Positions 32,401 through 44,151 of a stretch of DNA of 64,000 nt are shown here, piece by piece. Below the pieces are notes generated by a model that was not told the origin of the DNA, did no database searches, and saw nothing but the letters and a program-made list of their open reading frames with translations. This DNA is from Agarophyton chilense (lineage: Eukaryota; Rhodophyta; Florideophyceae; Gracilariales; Gracilariaceae). The first letter of the stretch is position 1. Every line of letters starts with the position of its first letter. The stretch covers positions 1,674,001 through 1,738,000 of the forward strand of contig JARGXX010000105.1 in NCBI GenBank assembly GCA_030374765.1, written 5' to 3'. The position numbers and the translations under genes were made by a program.

Positions 32401-34100
32401 AACGTCATGGTGCCGTATTTCGGACAGAGAGCAGGTGCGGTATCGAAACCAGCGACAGCGAAAGCGACGAGAATTCTTTTGATATCCGTGCGCCTCATGC
32501 ATGGTGAAGACGTACCATGACATACGCAGACTACCTGTGCCGTGGCTATAGGCGGCAATTCGTTCTGAATAAATTCATTGCACAGCAGACAGCTGTGGTG
32601 TTACCGACCGTGCAGAAAAAGCGTACACTCTTCGTCTCAAATCCGCCCATCTCCTAAATGCGAGCAATCGCCTGGGTCAACGCGTTACTGCAATAAGGTT
32701 GGGCTCTCGCCTTTTTGGGCTCTCGTTTTGGTGTCGCTGGGCTCTTGCCTTTTTCAGCTCTCGCGTCGGTGTCCTTGGGCTCTCGTATTCTTTGGCTTGG
32801 GCTTTCGCCACCAGCTGTGGCGGTCATGGGCTCGCTGGAATTCATCTCAGTCCCTAGAGATAATTTCAAAAATTTGAGATAATCATCCTTGTTCTAACAG
32901 GTTGAGAAGCTCTCTCCATCCTGAGGTTGGGAAAAGAGTTTCTTCAACTCCCTGAGAAGCTGCGGGGTGATCGGAATCACGGGTGATAGGAAGTTATTGG
33001 AGCCCTTGTTAAGGGCCTTCGCGGCCACGCTGCTGAGAGTTATTTTCATGAATTAAGTGACTCTTTCCAAGTATCTAATCATTTAAAAGGTTATTTGAGG
33101 CAGCGTGAACTCCGATTAAAGCTAGTGTCTGTCATGCTGAGAATCGCCCGGAATTCGATTGCGGCTTTGAATTGTTCCGCTTCGAATGCATCACATTCGA
33201 TAAATAGCTTACTTACCGGGGTTTCTCTACGGACCTTCGATGACAGGGTGTCTCATCGTTCATTCTAAGTAACTACGAAAAGAATACAGCGCGGAGATTT
33301 TCAGCAGGTCGGGAGTTCAGAGTGATCGGCTTGCTGCTTAATCGGGGGACCTGTACTTTGTTGATCGTAAAAATCACGGAGTTGGGCTACGGTGGCTTTG
33401 AGTTTTAAATACTCTCTCAACCCTTAGAACACAGGCAAAGTTGGAGAAGAAGAAGAAAGTACAAAATACTTCGCAGAGTTCTTTCGTGCCCAAGTAGGTT
33501 GATCTTATGGAGTTCTTTCCTGGTTGAATAGGTTGGTCTTTCCGATTTTTTCCCGATCTTATTTCCCTATTCACAAATAAAATCAGGTTCTCCTGAGAAT
33601 CTCCTTGGGAAACATCCAAAACTCATGGTACCAACCGACTACATTCCTTGGTGATTTCGTCTACTGGCCTACAATCGACGTCAAGAACCTTCTCTTAGCG
33701 GATTGAATCCTCACCGCAAAAGAATGAAATTCATTAATCCCGCAATTAGGCTTCGGTTTGAGAAGTCAATGAAGGTGAAGAGTACCATCATCTTATTCCT
33801 TGATGACTTTGCACTCTGTGCCGCCTCGTGGGTTAGGTGCGCTTGCTCGCGTGCGTCGGGTCGATCCCGATGCGAAAAGGAAAAACGTTGATGCTCGCGT
33901 GCGTGCGAGAATTACGTCAGCTGGAGAAGAGAGTCAGATGGCAAGTTGCAGTACGTCAGTCCGTTTCTTCGACTGAGTATGTTGCCTTTAATAAAATTGA
34001 CCTACCGTCTATCTGCGTCCCTTCACCGTCCTCTCGACAGATCACTGGGCGACAGAGTCGACGGGGGTCGACTCGTTTTTGTGAGTCAAGATAGTGTCGC
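29474..34100. other. AT-rich region without a recognised gene
   Basis: Composition becomes markedly AT-rich, especially 30100-31950, with many homopolymer runs. Short frames exist (29853-30053 plus, 30504-30779 plus, 31968-32177 minus, 33374-33619 minus) but none has a domain, a good start context or a supporting intron. The first 80 bp (29474-29555) may be the displaced continuation of the copia relic at 8166-8797. A degenerate tandem repeat lies at about 32697-32815. Confidence 0.5.
32697..32815. repeat. Degenerate ~21-bp tandem repeat (GGGCTCTCG units)
   Basis: GGGCTCTCG-like units recur five to six times at about 16-22-bp spacing. On the minus strand the repeat falls in an open frame (32654-32869) with a seven-residue rhythm around REPK, so it might be an exon of a Lys/Pro/Glu-rich protein, but no gene model supports this. 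Confidence 0.6.
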
Positions 34101-37100
34101 TTTGTTCACGACCTTTCCCAACGGGAACACCATCTCGATACAGATTTGATTTTGACCACTTGAGATCCGGCTTGGCGATTTGTGCCAAAGCCAGTCAGGC
34201 ACAACAACTCCATTTTGTCTGGGAATTCATTGACGACGACTGCAAAATAGCCAAGAACCTTTGGTTTGAACTGAAATGAGTTTATAACACCACAAACACA
34301 CAAGCTCTTCAAAACATCCGTCATATCTTGGACATTCTCGTCTACAGGGACCTTCATGACTAGAAAAATCCTGTATTTAAGTTCTTTTAAATGGTTTGGG
34401 AGCTTGCAACTTTTAACGAAGAGCTCTCGGACAAACAAAAAGTGTCACACATCATCGAAATTCTTCCCTACTATTCACGCCTTTTGCCACGATATCCAAC
34501 CTCACGGAAGCCGGTTTTCAGTCCATTTCAAATGCTGTCGAAGCTGAAGTGGCCCGCCATATGAACTAGAACAACCCACAATAGTCCTACAACTTTACTT
34601 ATTTGTCGTAAATCAAACCTTACGCACCTACGGTAATGTAAACTGGACCTTTTAACAAAATTGGACGAACGAATCATATTCTAACCTCGACCACTGTAAC
34701 AATAACTGCTATTTCTGCGTTCTTTGTAGACATTACGCTTGAAAATGCTACAAACGAAAGCGAGAAGAGTCAGACAAAATTCATGGGTCCCGGATCAATT
34801 CTGGTCATCAACAAAATCGTGGTGGCAACAACTTGCAGAACTTTTCACAACATAACCTGTAGAATCCTTTTTTTAAATAATAGCAGATATATTTGACAGA
34901 GCTTGGACTGCCGTATTGGTTCTTGCGGCGAAGGGAAAAGGGGTGGGAGAGCTACACCACCTGCGAGCTGCAAGTGAGTTGTACGGCCACTTTTGGCCAG
35001 CGAGGGTGAACATCGCAATTGTGGTCCGTGGATAATACGTTGTACACGAGAAGGCTAGAGAAGTAGTTGGCCGCGAAAGCACTATTATAGCTCGTCCGGA
35101 TCTCCGGATAAGGGGTTTTAAGAGAGAAACAGAAGAGTCATGATACCTATGTCGCCTTCTTTACTTGGATTTAGCGCTCATCTGTGGTACGTTATATACT
35201 GTTTATCAGAACACAGTGTCTAAATAATATATATAAATAATACCCAGTGGGCGGCCACTTAGCCAGACCACTGTAAGGGTATGATTCCTAGTGAGCTTTT
35301 AGCTAGAAAGGGTAGTAAAACCTGACACGTGAATTGCCACTACATTTGATTTTGTTAGTTTGGCATAGTGTTAAGAACGGCCGCAAATGCGTGTGCGCCA
35401 TGACCCGCCACTCGACGCTTGCCAAGACGTGTGCCACCATTATATCCTGCTTCCAGGCATCCTTTGCAGGACGCCCCTTTACATCATTCTATTGATCTAA
35501 TCTCTCACTTGGTAGTTCCAACCGCGTTTTCGCGATAACTTAACCCATCAGTTCTTCCGACCTATTAAAAAACTACAACAACCAAGATGGACAGTGTCAA
35601 TCTCACTGGAACTCACGCTTTGCTCCAAGAGGGAATGGAAATAGAAGAAAGAACTTCAAACCCCGATCTTATGTGAAGCAAAGGGATGATCATCCTCCGC
35701 CTTTATCTCGAAACAAATGAAATTTGGCGAAATACAGAAGTGATATCGCGCTACTGTCTCAACAGAAGGTCGATTTGGCCTATATCGACTCCAACGCCAC
35801 CCAACATATCTTCCATTTGAGGAGGTCGTTCAGGCGCTACGGTCATATGGGAATAGAGCGTTTACAAACCTTTTTTGGCCCCGCTCGTCTGGTAGGCAAA
35901 GGCCTTGTATGGATACCTCTTAACAATCAAACATTGGTTGAAGCCTTCAACGCCTCGGCTTTTGAGTTCAATATGCTATCCGTTCGTGTCTTAAGCGTGG
36001 ATTGTATGTGGATATTTATCTCCACCCTGCGGCTCTAAAACAAAAGCTTTGGTAGAAAGCCCAAGAAGAAGTGTAATACATCTAAGAAACACCAGCTAAC
36101 CCACGGCTCTTCTTAATAAACTTCAATGGCCATGGAAAAGACATGAAGGTCACTGTGATCAAATCTTGTAACACCGAACAGTAAATATATTTGTAGGGGC
36201 ATTGGCGCACGGGTCACCTACTCCCTACGAGATACCAAAGTATATATATGGCTTTGGACAGTGTTCCATACTTTCAAAGCTCTATTCCCGATTCTCAAAC
36301 CTTTATTCCTTGCTTCACCCGTAAGATGAAGCGAAAAACACTCGTCGCTACATCGACATCAATGTATACATCAAATGAATTGGACAACATACATATGTAT
36401 GTGTGTGGAATAATGTCGTCTTAGTTATCAGGCACAATCTACGCGGTGGCAATCCTTGATGATCACACATCTAATTTTGACAAATTCCTCATAAACGACT
36501 GAGAGATCACACCATTTGCAAACATCTGGAATGGGAGAAACGCCGATCAAAGTTGGAAATTCACAACTTCTTTCCCTTGAAAAATGTTCGTCTGGACGGT
36601 ACAGGCGAGCCGTAGAGTGAATAGTTGGAAGTGCTTTGCTTCAGTAACGGAAATAATTCGGGTTATTCTCTTACATACGCCTGCAAAGGCAATGGAGCAG
36701 CCAAGAGACTTAACCAGGAGCATTGAGTCAGGACTCCCATGCCTTTTTTCTTAAGAAAGCTGCCGAAAGCCTTCTGAGCTGAAGCTATCAACCACTCAAA
36801 TTGGCTTTGAAATTGAGCTCTTTCCTCGAAGATACAAATACGGATTCAATGCTGAAGTGATTCAAAACCAATCTAATCGACGTCTCCATCGTTTGCGCAT
36901 TTAATCAACATGGTTATGAGTTCTTTTATCGATCTAAGACAGGTTCAAACAAGAAGTTCATCCCTCGTTCCATGTTTGCACACTTTGTCGGTGTGCGAAG
37001 CGACACGAAACCCCTTCGTTTGTTTGTCCCGGAAAGGAACTCGTTCGTCATTTGTCGCAGCTTGGACTTTATGGCCGTCAACTGCTTTCGAATTCCCAAT

Positions 37101-38560
37101 ATATCTACGCTTGAGGAAAGAATCCAAGTCAAAAGCAGACGGAGGAAATGCAACCTGTCGACAACGAATCAGACGGTTTCGACTTAGAGGGATAATCTAA
37201 TAACGCTTTCACCACCACCAAACAGAATTTCCCCAAAGATTGGGTCTCAATAAAAAATCTGGACTACCCTTCTCTCCTAAGCAGCTTCAAGAAAGCCTAC
37301 AAGAATTCCGGATGGCGCGAATCCATTGATCATGAAATGAGCGCACTCATCCATCCGAAGCCGTGACAACTGGTTCCACCTGAGACCTGAATGGATTTGG
37401 AACCCACATGAATGTTCAATAAAAAGGTGCTCGATGGCGTAGGAAAGTTATTTCTGAAAAAAGCACGCTGCTTTCTACCAAGAGATATGCTAAAGCCCTT
37501 GGACTACTTCGGTCCATTGAACCCATATGCTACGGATGCCTGTTCTGAAGCCCTACAAATTGTCTTGGCTTTCCCCATTGCACATGATCTTGTTTTCTGA
37601 GACGCCGACATTTCTAATCCATACTTATTGGGCAGTCCGGGAGTACCGATTCTCATGGAGCAGTCAAAAACCTCATCTGGAGTACAGTGAAAACCAGATA
37701 AAGTATGTACACAGCTCAACTCTCTGTATGGATCAGTACAACCTGGCATTATATGATGGCTCTCGTTCCCCTGAAAATTTCCTTTCACGGAACTTTGTGA
37801 CTTCTGATTTGGACTCCAGAGTATTCCTGTGCCGAGAAGAGGAGAATTTCGCTATCTTAGCGGTTATTGTCGAAGATTGTGCATTTGAATCAAACAACCC
37901 TGTACTCTTTAATAGTTTCAAGTAGAAATTGTGGCTAACGTTGATGTAAAATTGTATTGGTAATGAAGGGCATGCATGGGATGGAGCATTCAATTCTTTC
38001 ACCTGGGCATCAAGGTCACGTAGTATGAATACGCCCTCAAAATTCGCAAGATGTTTAGCATGCAAGAATCCAACCCAGTTGGGTCACTTTTTCCAGCTGT
38101 ATTCAACCTTCTACCAACCAAAGACCGCTAGGCTATACTCTCCGCATTTGATTATGCGAACTATCGTTTTGGGATTTGAGGACTTTTCTACCTAACGATA
38201 TCTAATCGATAGGATCTTTCCTATACTATGTTCTCCCTCTTAAAACACTTACACAACCCTTGTGAACGACAATATTATTTGCTCAAAAGAGTCTTTAGGT
38301 ATTTGGTGGGTACTACTATCTATTAGCTTTACTTTTCATCTGGTCGTCGTGTCTCCCCCGCTCCACTTGTTCTGTTCGATGACGCTGATTAAGTGGTATG
38401 CCATAAGAAAAGATTATGCAAATCTGGTACATTACCGTCGTCAACGATGCAAAAATATTTTTGAAGTCCAAGCAAAAAGCTGTGTTTTTTTCTTTTCAGC
38501 GTGTGCAAAGTATGCTGCTCTTTCTATTTGTGCTAAGGAAAACACTTGAATAAGGAACTT
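34100..38560 (+). mobile_element. Decayed Ty1/copia fossil, split by a solo Gypsy-A LTR
   Basis: Recognisable copia landmarks occur in order on the plus strand: a gag-like segment (ELATFNEELSDKQKV near 34.4 kb), a Gly/Asn/Gln-rich gag tail on both sides of the solo LTR, a protease box (IDSNATQHI, family D-S-G-A-T-x-H) near 35.78 kb, the post-integrase FVGVRSDTK block near 36.98 kb, an RT start (GWRESIDHEMSAL) near 37.31 kb, an RT core-like segment around 37.5-37.8 kb, and a pre-RNase H LLKRVFRYLVGT near 38.28-38.31 kb. It is heavily broken throughout and clearly old. No LTRs were found; the left limit is approximate. Confidence 0.75.
34858..35577. mobile_element. Solo LTR of the Gypsy-A family
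   Basis: Aligns over its whole length with the Gypsy-A LTRs, from TGTAGAATCC to AACTACA, but with many differences and a degraded TATA palindrome, so it is much older than copies 1 and 2. Flanking hexamers ATAACC and ACAACC look like a target duplication. It is near the 716-bp length of the copy 2 LTR and not the 667-bp form of copy 1, so the long form is probably ancestral. It lies within the gag region of the copia fossil. Confidence 0.9.
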
Positions 38561-40291
38561 CTTTTGGGTACTTATATACTATCGGCTTTGAATCGAAAAC
38601 CATTGATATAAAGCTACCAAACAAAACACAAAACCCGTAGCAAGTCTAGCCATCCTTGCAACACCCCTTTCGCGTTTGAAAGGTTGCATAGAGTTTCATC
38701 CCAAGCTCTTTTGTTGCCGTCTCATGTCTTGCAGCGTTCAAAGGCACTATTAATAGAAATCTTCAAAGAACTTGTTACCCGAAACGTGACTGGCGTAGGG
38801 TCTGCCCGATTTTAAGCGTGGTGAAAATGCCACGACAACCGTCACAGGTCAATCGTTTTCGATCCCCTTCCACTCAATAACCTTGGAACATGTTCGGTGC
38901 ACCCTGTCCTTGTGCACAGAGCAATCTGAACTTTCTTTGTTGCCGAAACAGATGTGTTGTTATCAAACTATAACGAGTCTTCACCCTACAAACTCGAGTC
39001 TCCAGCGAGAAGTTTTCACTAAAATATCGTGTTTCAGTATCGCAAGACCCGTGGAGAAAAATATGTTTTTTTGCGCATATGCCTCTTTTCCTTTAGTGGC
39101 GCCATCAGCGCTCTGAGACTTGCGGAAACGGGGCTTTCTTGAAGCAGCTTTCTCTCAATGGGAAGGCCGAAGTATTTCATTTGACCAATGTCCACTGAAG
39201 TGTAAAACAATGAGTTTGGAATCGATTGTGTGCTGCGAAGAGTTCAAGGCATAGGAAATGTCAAAAGTTATCCTACTGTGTGTTGCACGTTGCAATCTAA
39301 GAATCATGTTGCTCTGTCCCTTGCAACCGAGGTGCAGATATGTTAAATATATCCACATATGCGTCTTCGTTCGTTTGTGGACGTAGTTTATATTCTCCCT
39401 TTTCACTGAATGAATGCAAAAATGCCATCTTGGACATCATTTCTCTCCTTGAATAGCACAATGACCGTTCATAGTTTTTCCCACCCATGTCTTGAAAGCA
39501 ACAATGTCATCGACAGGAATATATTCGAAGTTCTTGTGGGCTGTGATGATAGTTACGTGATAAAGCAACAAGGCAAGACGTACTGGACATTGTTTTCGCA
39601 TGTGTGCCACACTTCCCCTGACAAAACACATTTTTAGAGGTATGGCGTTCCTGGATGCAAACTGAACCCTGGCCTTGTGCACTCTGCTCGATTCTGAAGA
39701 TAATATCGGTCAATTTGTTATCAGAATTGCCGGACGGTTTCACAAGAAAGACTACAGAAACACTCATTCCAGAATGTAAATAGCTTCTCATCTTTCATAA
39801 AGCTTCAGCAAATGTGGGAAAGAACATTGTGTCACTGTTTTGGGAAAGTCAATAACTCCATACGTTTGAAACGAGGAGATCTTAACGCCCAATCACGTCA
39901 GAAAATAACGCTTGGCGAAATGCGAATCGAACCCTTCAACACCGCAAAAAATAGGCCCCGAATCGCGCCGAAGGAAGAGCTTGAAGAATCAAGTTGCTTT
40001 ATTTGTTGCGATCTTTTCTTCCTTTACTCACAAAATACTTGTTCAAACTACAAAGCTTCTTAACCTTTTTAGATTCACAATTTCTATGGTAGAGATTATG
40101 CAAACAATATTACTATATCCGCTAGTGTCAATATCTTGAACCACAAACCGAGAAGAACACAAAGGAACTTCATTCTCGGGGAGAAACGGCTTATCCATAC
40201 CGGGTCACGGTTTGGGCGTGACTTTGGTTTTTTTTCCTGGCAATTCTGATGATACCGAAGCTTTTCTTTTTCATACTTAAGAGCATGAAAC
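38561..40291. other. No recognised gene
   Basis: Several frames of 60-95 codons overlap on both strands between 38880 and 40140. None shows a family signature and they conflict with one another. The minus-strand frames between 39155 and 39791 are in three different registers, which could reflect a decayed gene or chance. Confidence 0.45.
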
Positions 40292-40876
40292 TCAGCGTTC
40301 GGGGAGGAAGCACCTTGCTTCATCAGATGCTAAAAACACAAGCCCACGGAGCGCAAGCGGATCATTCACATTATTCTTGAACGCCAGAAGCAGGCTTTTG
40401 GCAAATGTTCCCAGCAGTCCTTCAAAATCAAAAAGCAAATCTGTCACCAAGAAAGAAATCTTCGTTCCTTTGGATCGAATTTCCGATATATCTTCCTCCA
40501 AAAGAAATTGAGATAGCCGAACAGTGCTGTTTTCCGCCGCGTATATAACACATTCTCCTTCAATACACAATGATGGCTTGTCCTCAATTGGGAGATCTTC
40601 CCTGTCCTCTTCCTCTACGAATGAAAAAAGTGGAGCGTCCTGGCATTCTGTCGCCAATGTTCGAGGGTCTATTTTTCCAGCTCTGAAAATAAATTTAAAA
40701 TCCTCAATTATTACACATCGCAAAAGAAGTACACCAGCAAGAGTGGTGTTTGGAAATTCTTCATGCAGCACATCCCGACCACTTATCACAAGGCAACTCT
40801 CATCTACCGGGGTTCCCTCCGGAAGCTGAAGAATAGTGGCAATGAACAAAATAAGAGCAATTGAGAGAACACCCAT
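40292..40876 (-). CDS. Secreted or lumenal protein of unknown function (194 aa)
   Basis: Single-exon frame of 194 residues. Residues 1-18 form a typical signal peptide (MGVLSIALILFIATILQL) followed by a polar region starting PEGTPVDES, so the protein probably enters the secretory pathway. Two N-glycosylation sequons (NTT and NST) and several cysteines in the mature part fit an exported protein. The middle is acidic (EEEDREDL). No domain is recognised. Support that it is real: signal peptide at the very first ATG, a canonical TATA box about 110 bp upstream on the same strand, and a long frame in AT-rich surroundings. It may be lineage-specific. Confidence 0.65.
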   Translation of the reverse strand: MGVLSIALILFIATILQLPEGTPVDESCLVISGRDVLHEEFPNTTLAGVLLLRCVIIEDFKFIFRAGKIDPRTLATECQDAPLFSFVEEEDREDLPIEDKPSLCIEGECVIYAAENSTVRLSQFLLEEDISEIRSKGTKISFLVTDLLFDFEGLLGTFAKSLLLAFKNNVNDPLALRGLVFLASDEARCFLPER

Positions 40877-40981
40877 GATTGATATATGCTTGATGTGGTA
40901 TGAAGATACTCTGTCTTGATAGAAAGGCAGAAATTTATGCTCGTAGAAGTGCCGAGGCAGTTCTAAGCTCCGGTCTTGGTT

Positions 40982-40989
40982 CTTTTATA
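40982..40989 (-). promoter_or_regulatory. TATA box of the secreted-protein gene
   Basis: TATAAAAG on the minus strand, about 106 bp upstream of the ATG at 40876. A start site about 30 bp downstream would give a leader of roughly 75 nt. Confidence 0.55.
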
Positions 40990-41188
40990 CTCGATTGAGG
41001 CTGTCCAGATTTGTTGGAAACTAGGCCTAGCTGCAGAGTACATGCTGCCTTCCCCAAATAAATGTAGATTTTTATTTTTACCAGATTAGAACACTCATCG
41101 CAAACACGCGTTCAAGAAGCTATGATGCTCCGTTCTCATCCAGGATGCGTTTTGAGGCCATGAACATGTTGTCCATATCCCAAATTCA

Positions 41189-41646
41189 TTATACGGACGG
41201 TATCCGCCGCATATTTTTGTTCAAGCCAAATGAGAGAGGCCCTTCGCAGTTTACAACACTACGCAACAGCCATGGCTACAGATGTTTATTCCGGTCCAAG
41301 GGAACATACAATATTCATCATACACATTTTTACTACTTTTAGCATAACATACCTCGCTGCCTTCAGCTGTTTTCTGTGTTCTATCTTTGATAATCTTGCT
41401 GTACTTGAAAAGGATTGGTTCATAAGCTGATGGAGTGTTATCTACGGTATGAACTAGCGAATTCACAGCGTGGAAACGGTTCCAGAAGTGCAGAACTTTC
41501 GACCTTTTTGCTTTCATATTTCTCCCAAGAGTCAAACTACGAAGGGTATAATGGTCTGTTGACTTGAGCAATTTATGAAATGGTCGTTGTTCAGAGAAGA
41601 GTGAACAGTTTGACAGTTCACGTTTTCTCCTTTTGTGCGAAGATCT
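41189..41646 (-). CDS. Tentative small spliced gene, 5' end missing
   Basis: Minus strand: an open frame from about 41646 to 41353, then a GTATGT donor (intron 41276-41352, 77 bp, ending CTGTAG), then a 28-codon exon ending at a TAA at 41189-41191. Phase is kept across the intron. The encoded tail is basic (for example NMKAKRSKVLHFWNRF). No upstream ATG is in frame before a stop at 41647, so a further 5' exon or an internal start would be needed. Not recognised. The argument rests only on the good intron signals. Confidence 0.28.
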
Positions 41647-41649
41647 CTA

Positions 41650-43860
41650 GTGTCTGTTGGACATCTGGCCTCATATGAGATCTTTTTGAACTAGCATATA
41701 CTTCGTTCGTAGCTTTTTTCATTAAATGATCTCATACGAGATCAACTTCTTTTTCTTTGTATTTCAGCAATAAATACAATCTGCAATATCTGCATGACTG
41801 TAACATAATGCTGAAGACTTTGCCTTTGTTGGCATTTACCTTCAGTGTTTACACACCCGACAAATGTACACACATAAGTACGCTACTATTTTTATACGAG
41901 AACGTGTAATACAATACCTCCATGCTGGGTTTATTAAATAAAAATCAACATTCTCTCTCTTTCTAACGGTTTTACTGTAACGTTATTTCTGAGAACACTT
42001 CTGTGGCTTCGAAGCTTCATTTGAAAGTCCAAACAAGTAGTGGCTTTTTCTAACTGAGCTAAACATGAGAAAAAAACCTTTGGGAAAGAGCATTGACGTT
42101 TCTCTAGATCTTGTTGTCTCAGTAGGGTCTTTTACACCCGCAAAAACATGTGTGTTATCTCTACTGCACTAGCTAGTAGCAAGGGATTTATCTTTCCTGT
42201 GCAGCGGAAAGATGAAATCTGTCAATTTTGGCTCTATAAGCAATGAGCGCAAACCAATTACTTCTGTAGTGCACAATTTTGGTGCATTCTTCTTCTGCTA
42301 TTCCGAAAGGTACACACTTTTCATTTTGTGCCGCGTTTGTTTTTGTGGCAGAACTGGTTCTAGCGGCGTGGTTCTAGTATTTCAATCGAGCTGGAAAGGT
42401 TAGTTGTGAGCGAGAGGTTTTTACTCTCTGGAAACAGCAGCTGACTAAGCTTTTTAAGCTTTCTACAAGTCAGTACGTTATGTTTGTAATGAGTGCAACG
42501 AACGTTCTTTGTCTGTTTGTTCTAACAAAGCAAAGTGTTTCTAATTATGAAATTTATTTTGGTTGTTGCAGGCGTTGAATGGTGAAGACAATAAATGGGG
42601 GTATAGAGCACAAAGAATACTTTGCTCAGGTAAGTGCTTTGTTTCGAGACAAAGCAGAAAACCATTAGAGGATCAGGAAACGACAAGTGAAAAGCGACTC
42701 TAATCTCCACCCTACAAATGGTTCCAATGCCCGTCAGACAGTATAAAGCTCTATATTAGTGGACGAAAATGGGTTGGGTCATGGTTGGTCAGTCGTTCCA
42801 GGTTCAGTTGTGGAGAATAAAGCTCAGTTGTCTGTAAACAAAATCGAGATATCGACAAAAACGCCTTTCAATGAGAATGCCTTGTGCGCACATTGTGGTG
42901 GAACACCATGTTATCGGATGCAATTGGGGCCCTCTATGGTGGCCAAAGTGACTGTTGAGTTCCCGCGGACTGGAGGCTGTCTTGCAAATAACAGTTATGT
43001 CTGAGAATGTGCCTACAAATCATATCCATATGAGTCTTATGAATATCTCTGCAAGGGCAACAAGATTCAGCTCCTGGATTTCGCGCTTGATGCAGTATGC
43101 AGGACCTGGTCCGACAATGTGTGCTCGTACATCTGAGATAAACATCAATAAGTTTACTTCTTGTACAATACTTTCGCGGATCCAATACTAGCCTTCACGA
43201 GGTTAGACCGTTTGTGACGAAACTTTGACGCCATAGCTACCTCAGCGGATGCAATGGAATGGTTAAACATCAGGACGTTTTCTGCGAAAGAGATCCTTAT
43301 AGATATAGAAGGTAAAACGGTTGACATGAAATACAATTTTGCAATGACTACATAAACAGGTTCTACATCCTTCGTGGCCTTCTGTTTTGGAAAGGCGTCT
43401 GCAGAGAACGCAATGAACGCTCTTCTTCTATTCTTTATCAAACGAGGAATGGATCTAAACAATTGCTTGATGTGCATAAGCTTTATGGTTACGAAGTCTA
43501 CTGGTTCCAGATGTAGGAGTAATTGTTTCATAAATATATCCCTTGACAAAAGAGGATGAAAGCAACTGAAAACTTCGTGAGAATATCGTAGACAAGTATG
43601 CCACGTACCACAGCAGTAGCAATCACTCGAAAATAACGAGGGTTTTGAGTACCAATTTTTGTGAGCTGGGCAGATCTCACGAAAACTATTTTGTATGTCT
43701 CCACCATGCTCACAATCACCTCTGTTCCATCTCTCCGCCAACCAAACATGGCTTCCGAGGAGTACACATCTCCCATTCCTCCCAACCATGCTCAAATTGC
43801 TGCTCCTACACCACCAGCATCGCTCCCTTCCATTCATGCAAAACAAAGCCGCCTTTCTCA
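41650..43860. other. No confident gene; one long minus-strand frame
   Basis: A 248-codon minus-strand frame at 43154-43900 has a protein-like C-terminal half (basic, with RLIKNRRRAF and KFRHKRSN), but its first codons lie inside the copia LTR at 43861, so as drawn it cannot be a normal gene; a host exon interrupted by the element is possible. The plus-strand frames 42212-42403, 42759-43004 and 42955-43191 show nothing recognisable. Just before the LTR the plus strand has a Pro-rich frame (43748-43860). Confidence 0.4.
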
Positions 43861-44090
43861 GTGAGTTTGTGTTTGTAGTATTCAAGAGTTTGATATTCAA
43901 ACTCTGAATATATATTGTTTTGTATTTGAATATTTTACGAGAGCATTATAACAAATGCTCTCGTCATTGTACTGTTACTACCTTCTCTCTCGTATGTTTT
44001 TGATTATCATAAAAGCGAGGTAGCAAACACTGTAACATATGTTTGCTACCTCAACAAGCAACTTGTTCAGAACATAACCTTCGCTGTAAG
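43861..44090 (+). repeat. Copia-1 5' LTR
   Basis: 230 bp. Contains three strong inverted repeats (43885-43905, 43937-43964, 44017-44052). The true LTR end is probably 44089, since the last G also belongs to the PBS. Confidence 0.95.
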
Positions 44091-44104
44091 GTTATGGGCC
44101 CAGC
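44090..44104 (+). other. Half-tRNA type primer-binding site of Copia-1
   Basis: GGTTATGGGCCCAGC, the reverse complement of the anticodon stem-loop of eukaryotic initiator tRNA-Met (GCTGGGCCCATAACC). This is the PBS type of Drosophila copia and yeast Ty5, primed by a cleaved 5' half of tRNA-iMet, not by an intact 3' CCA end. Confidence 0.9.
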
Positions 44105-44151
44105 TTAACCAGCGCTTTTATAACTTTAAACCTCACCGACTTCTCTTTATC

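Noticed and set aside
33830-33900. tRNA-like GGTCGATCCCG motif
   Set aside because: Resembles a T-arm, but no acceptor or anticodon arms pair around it.
43154-43900. 248-codon minus-strand frame as an intact host gene
   Set aside because: Its start lies inside the Copia-1 LTR and no family signature is visible; at best a host exon interrupted by the element.
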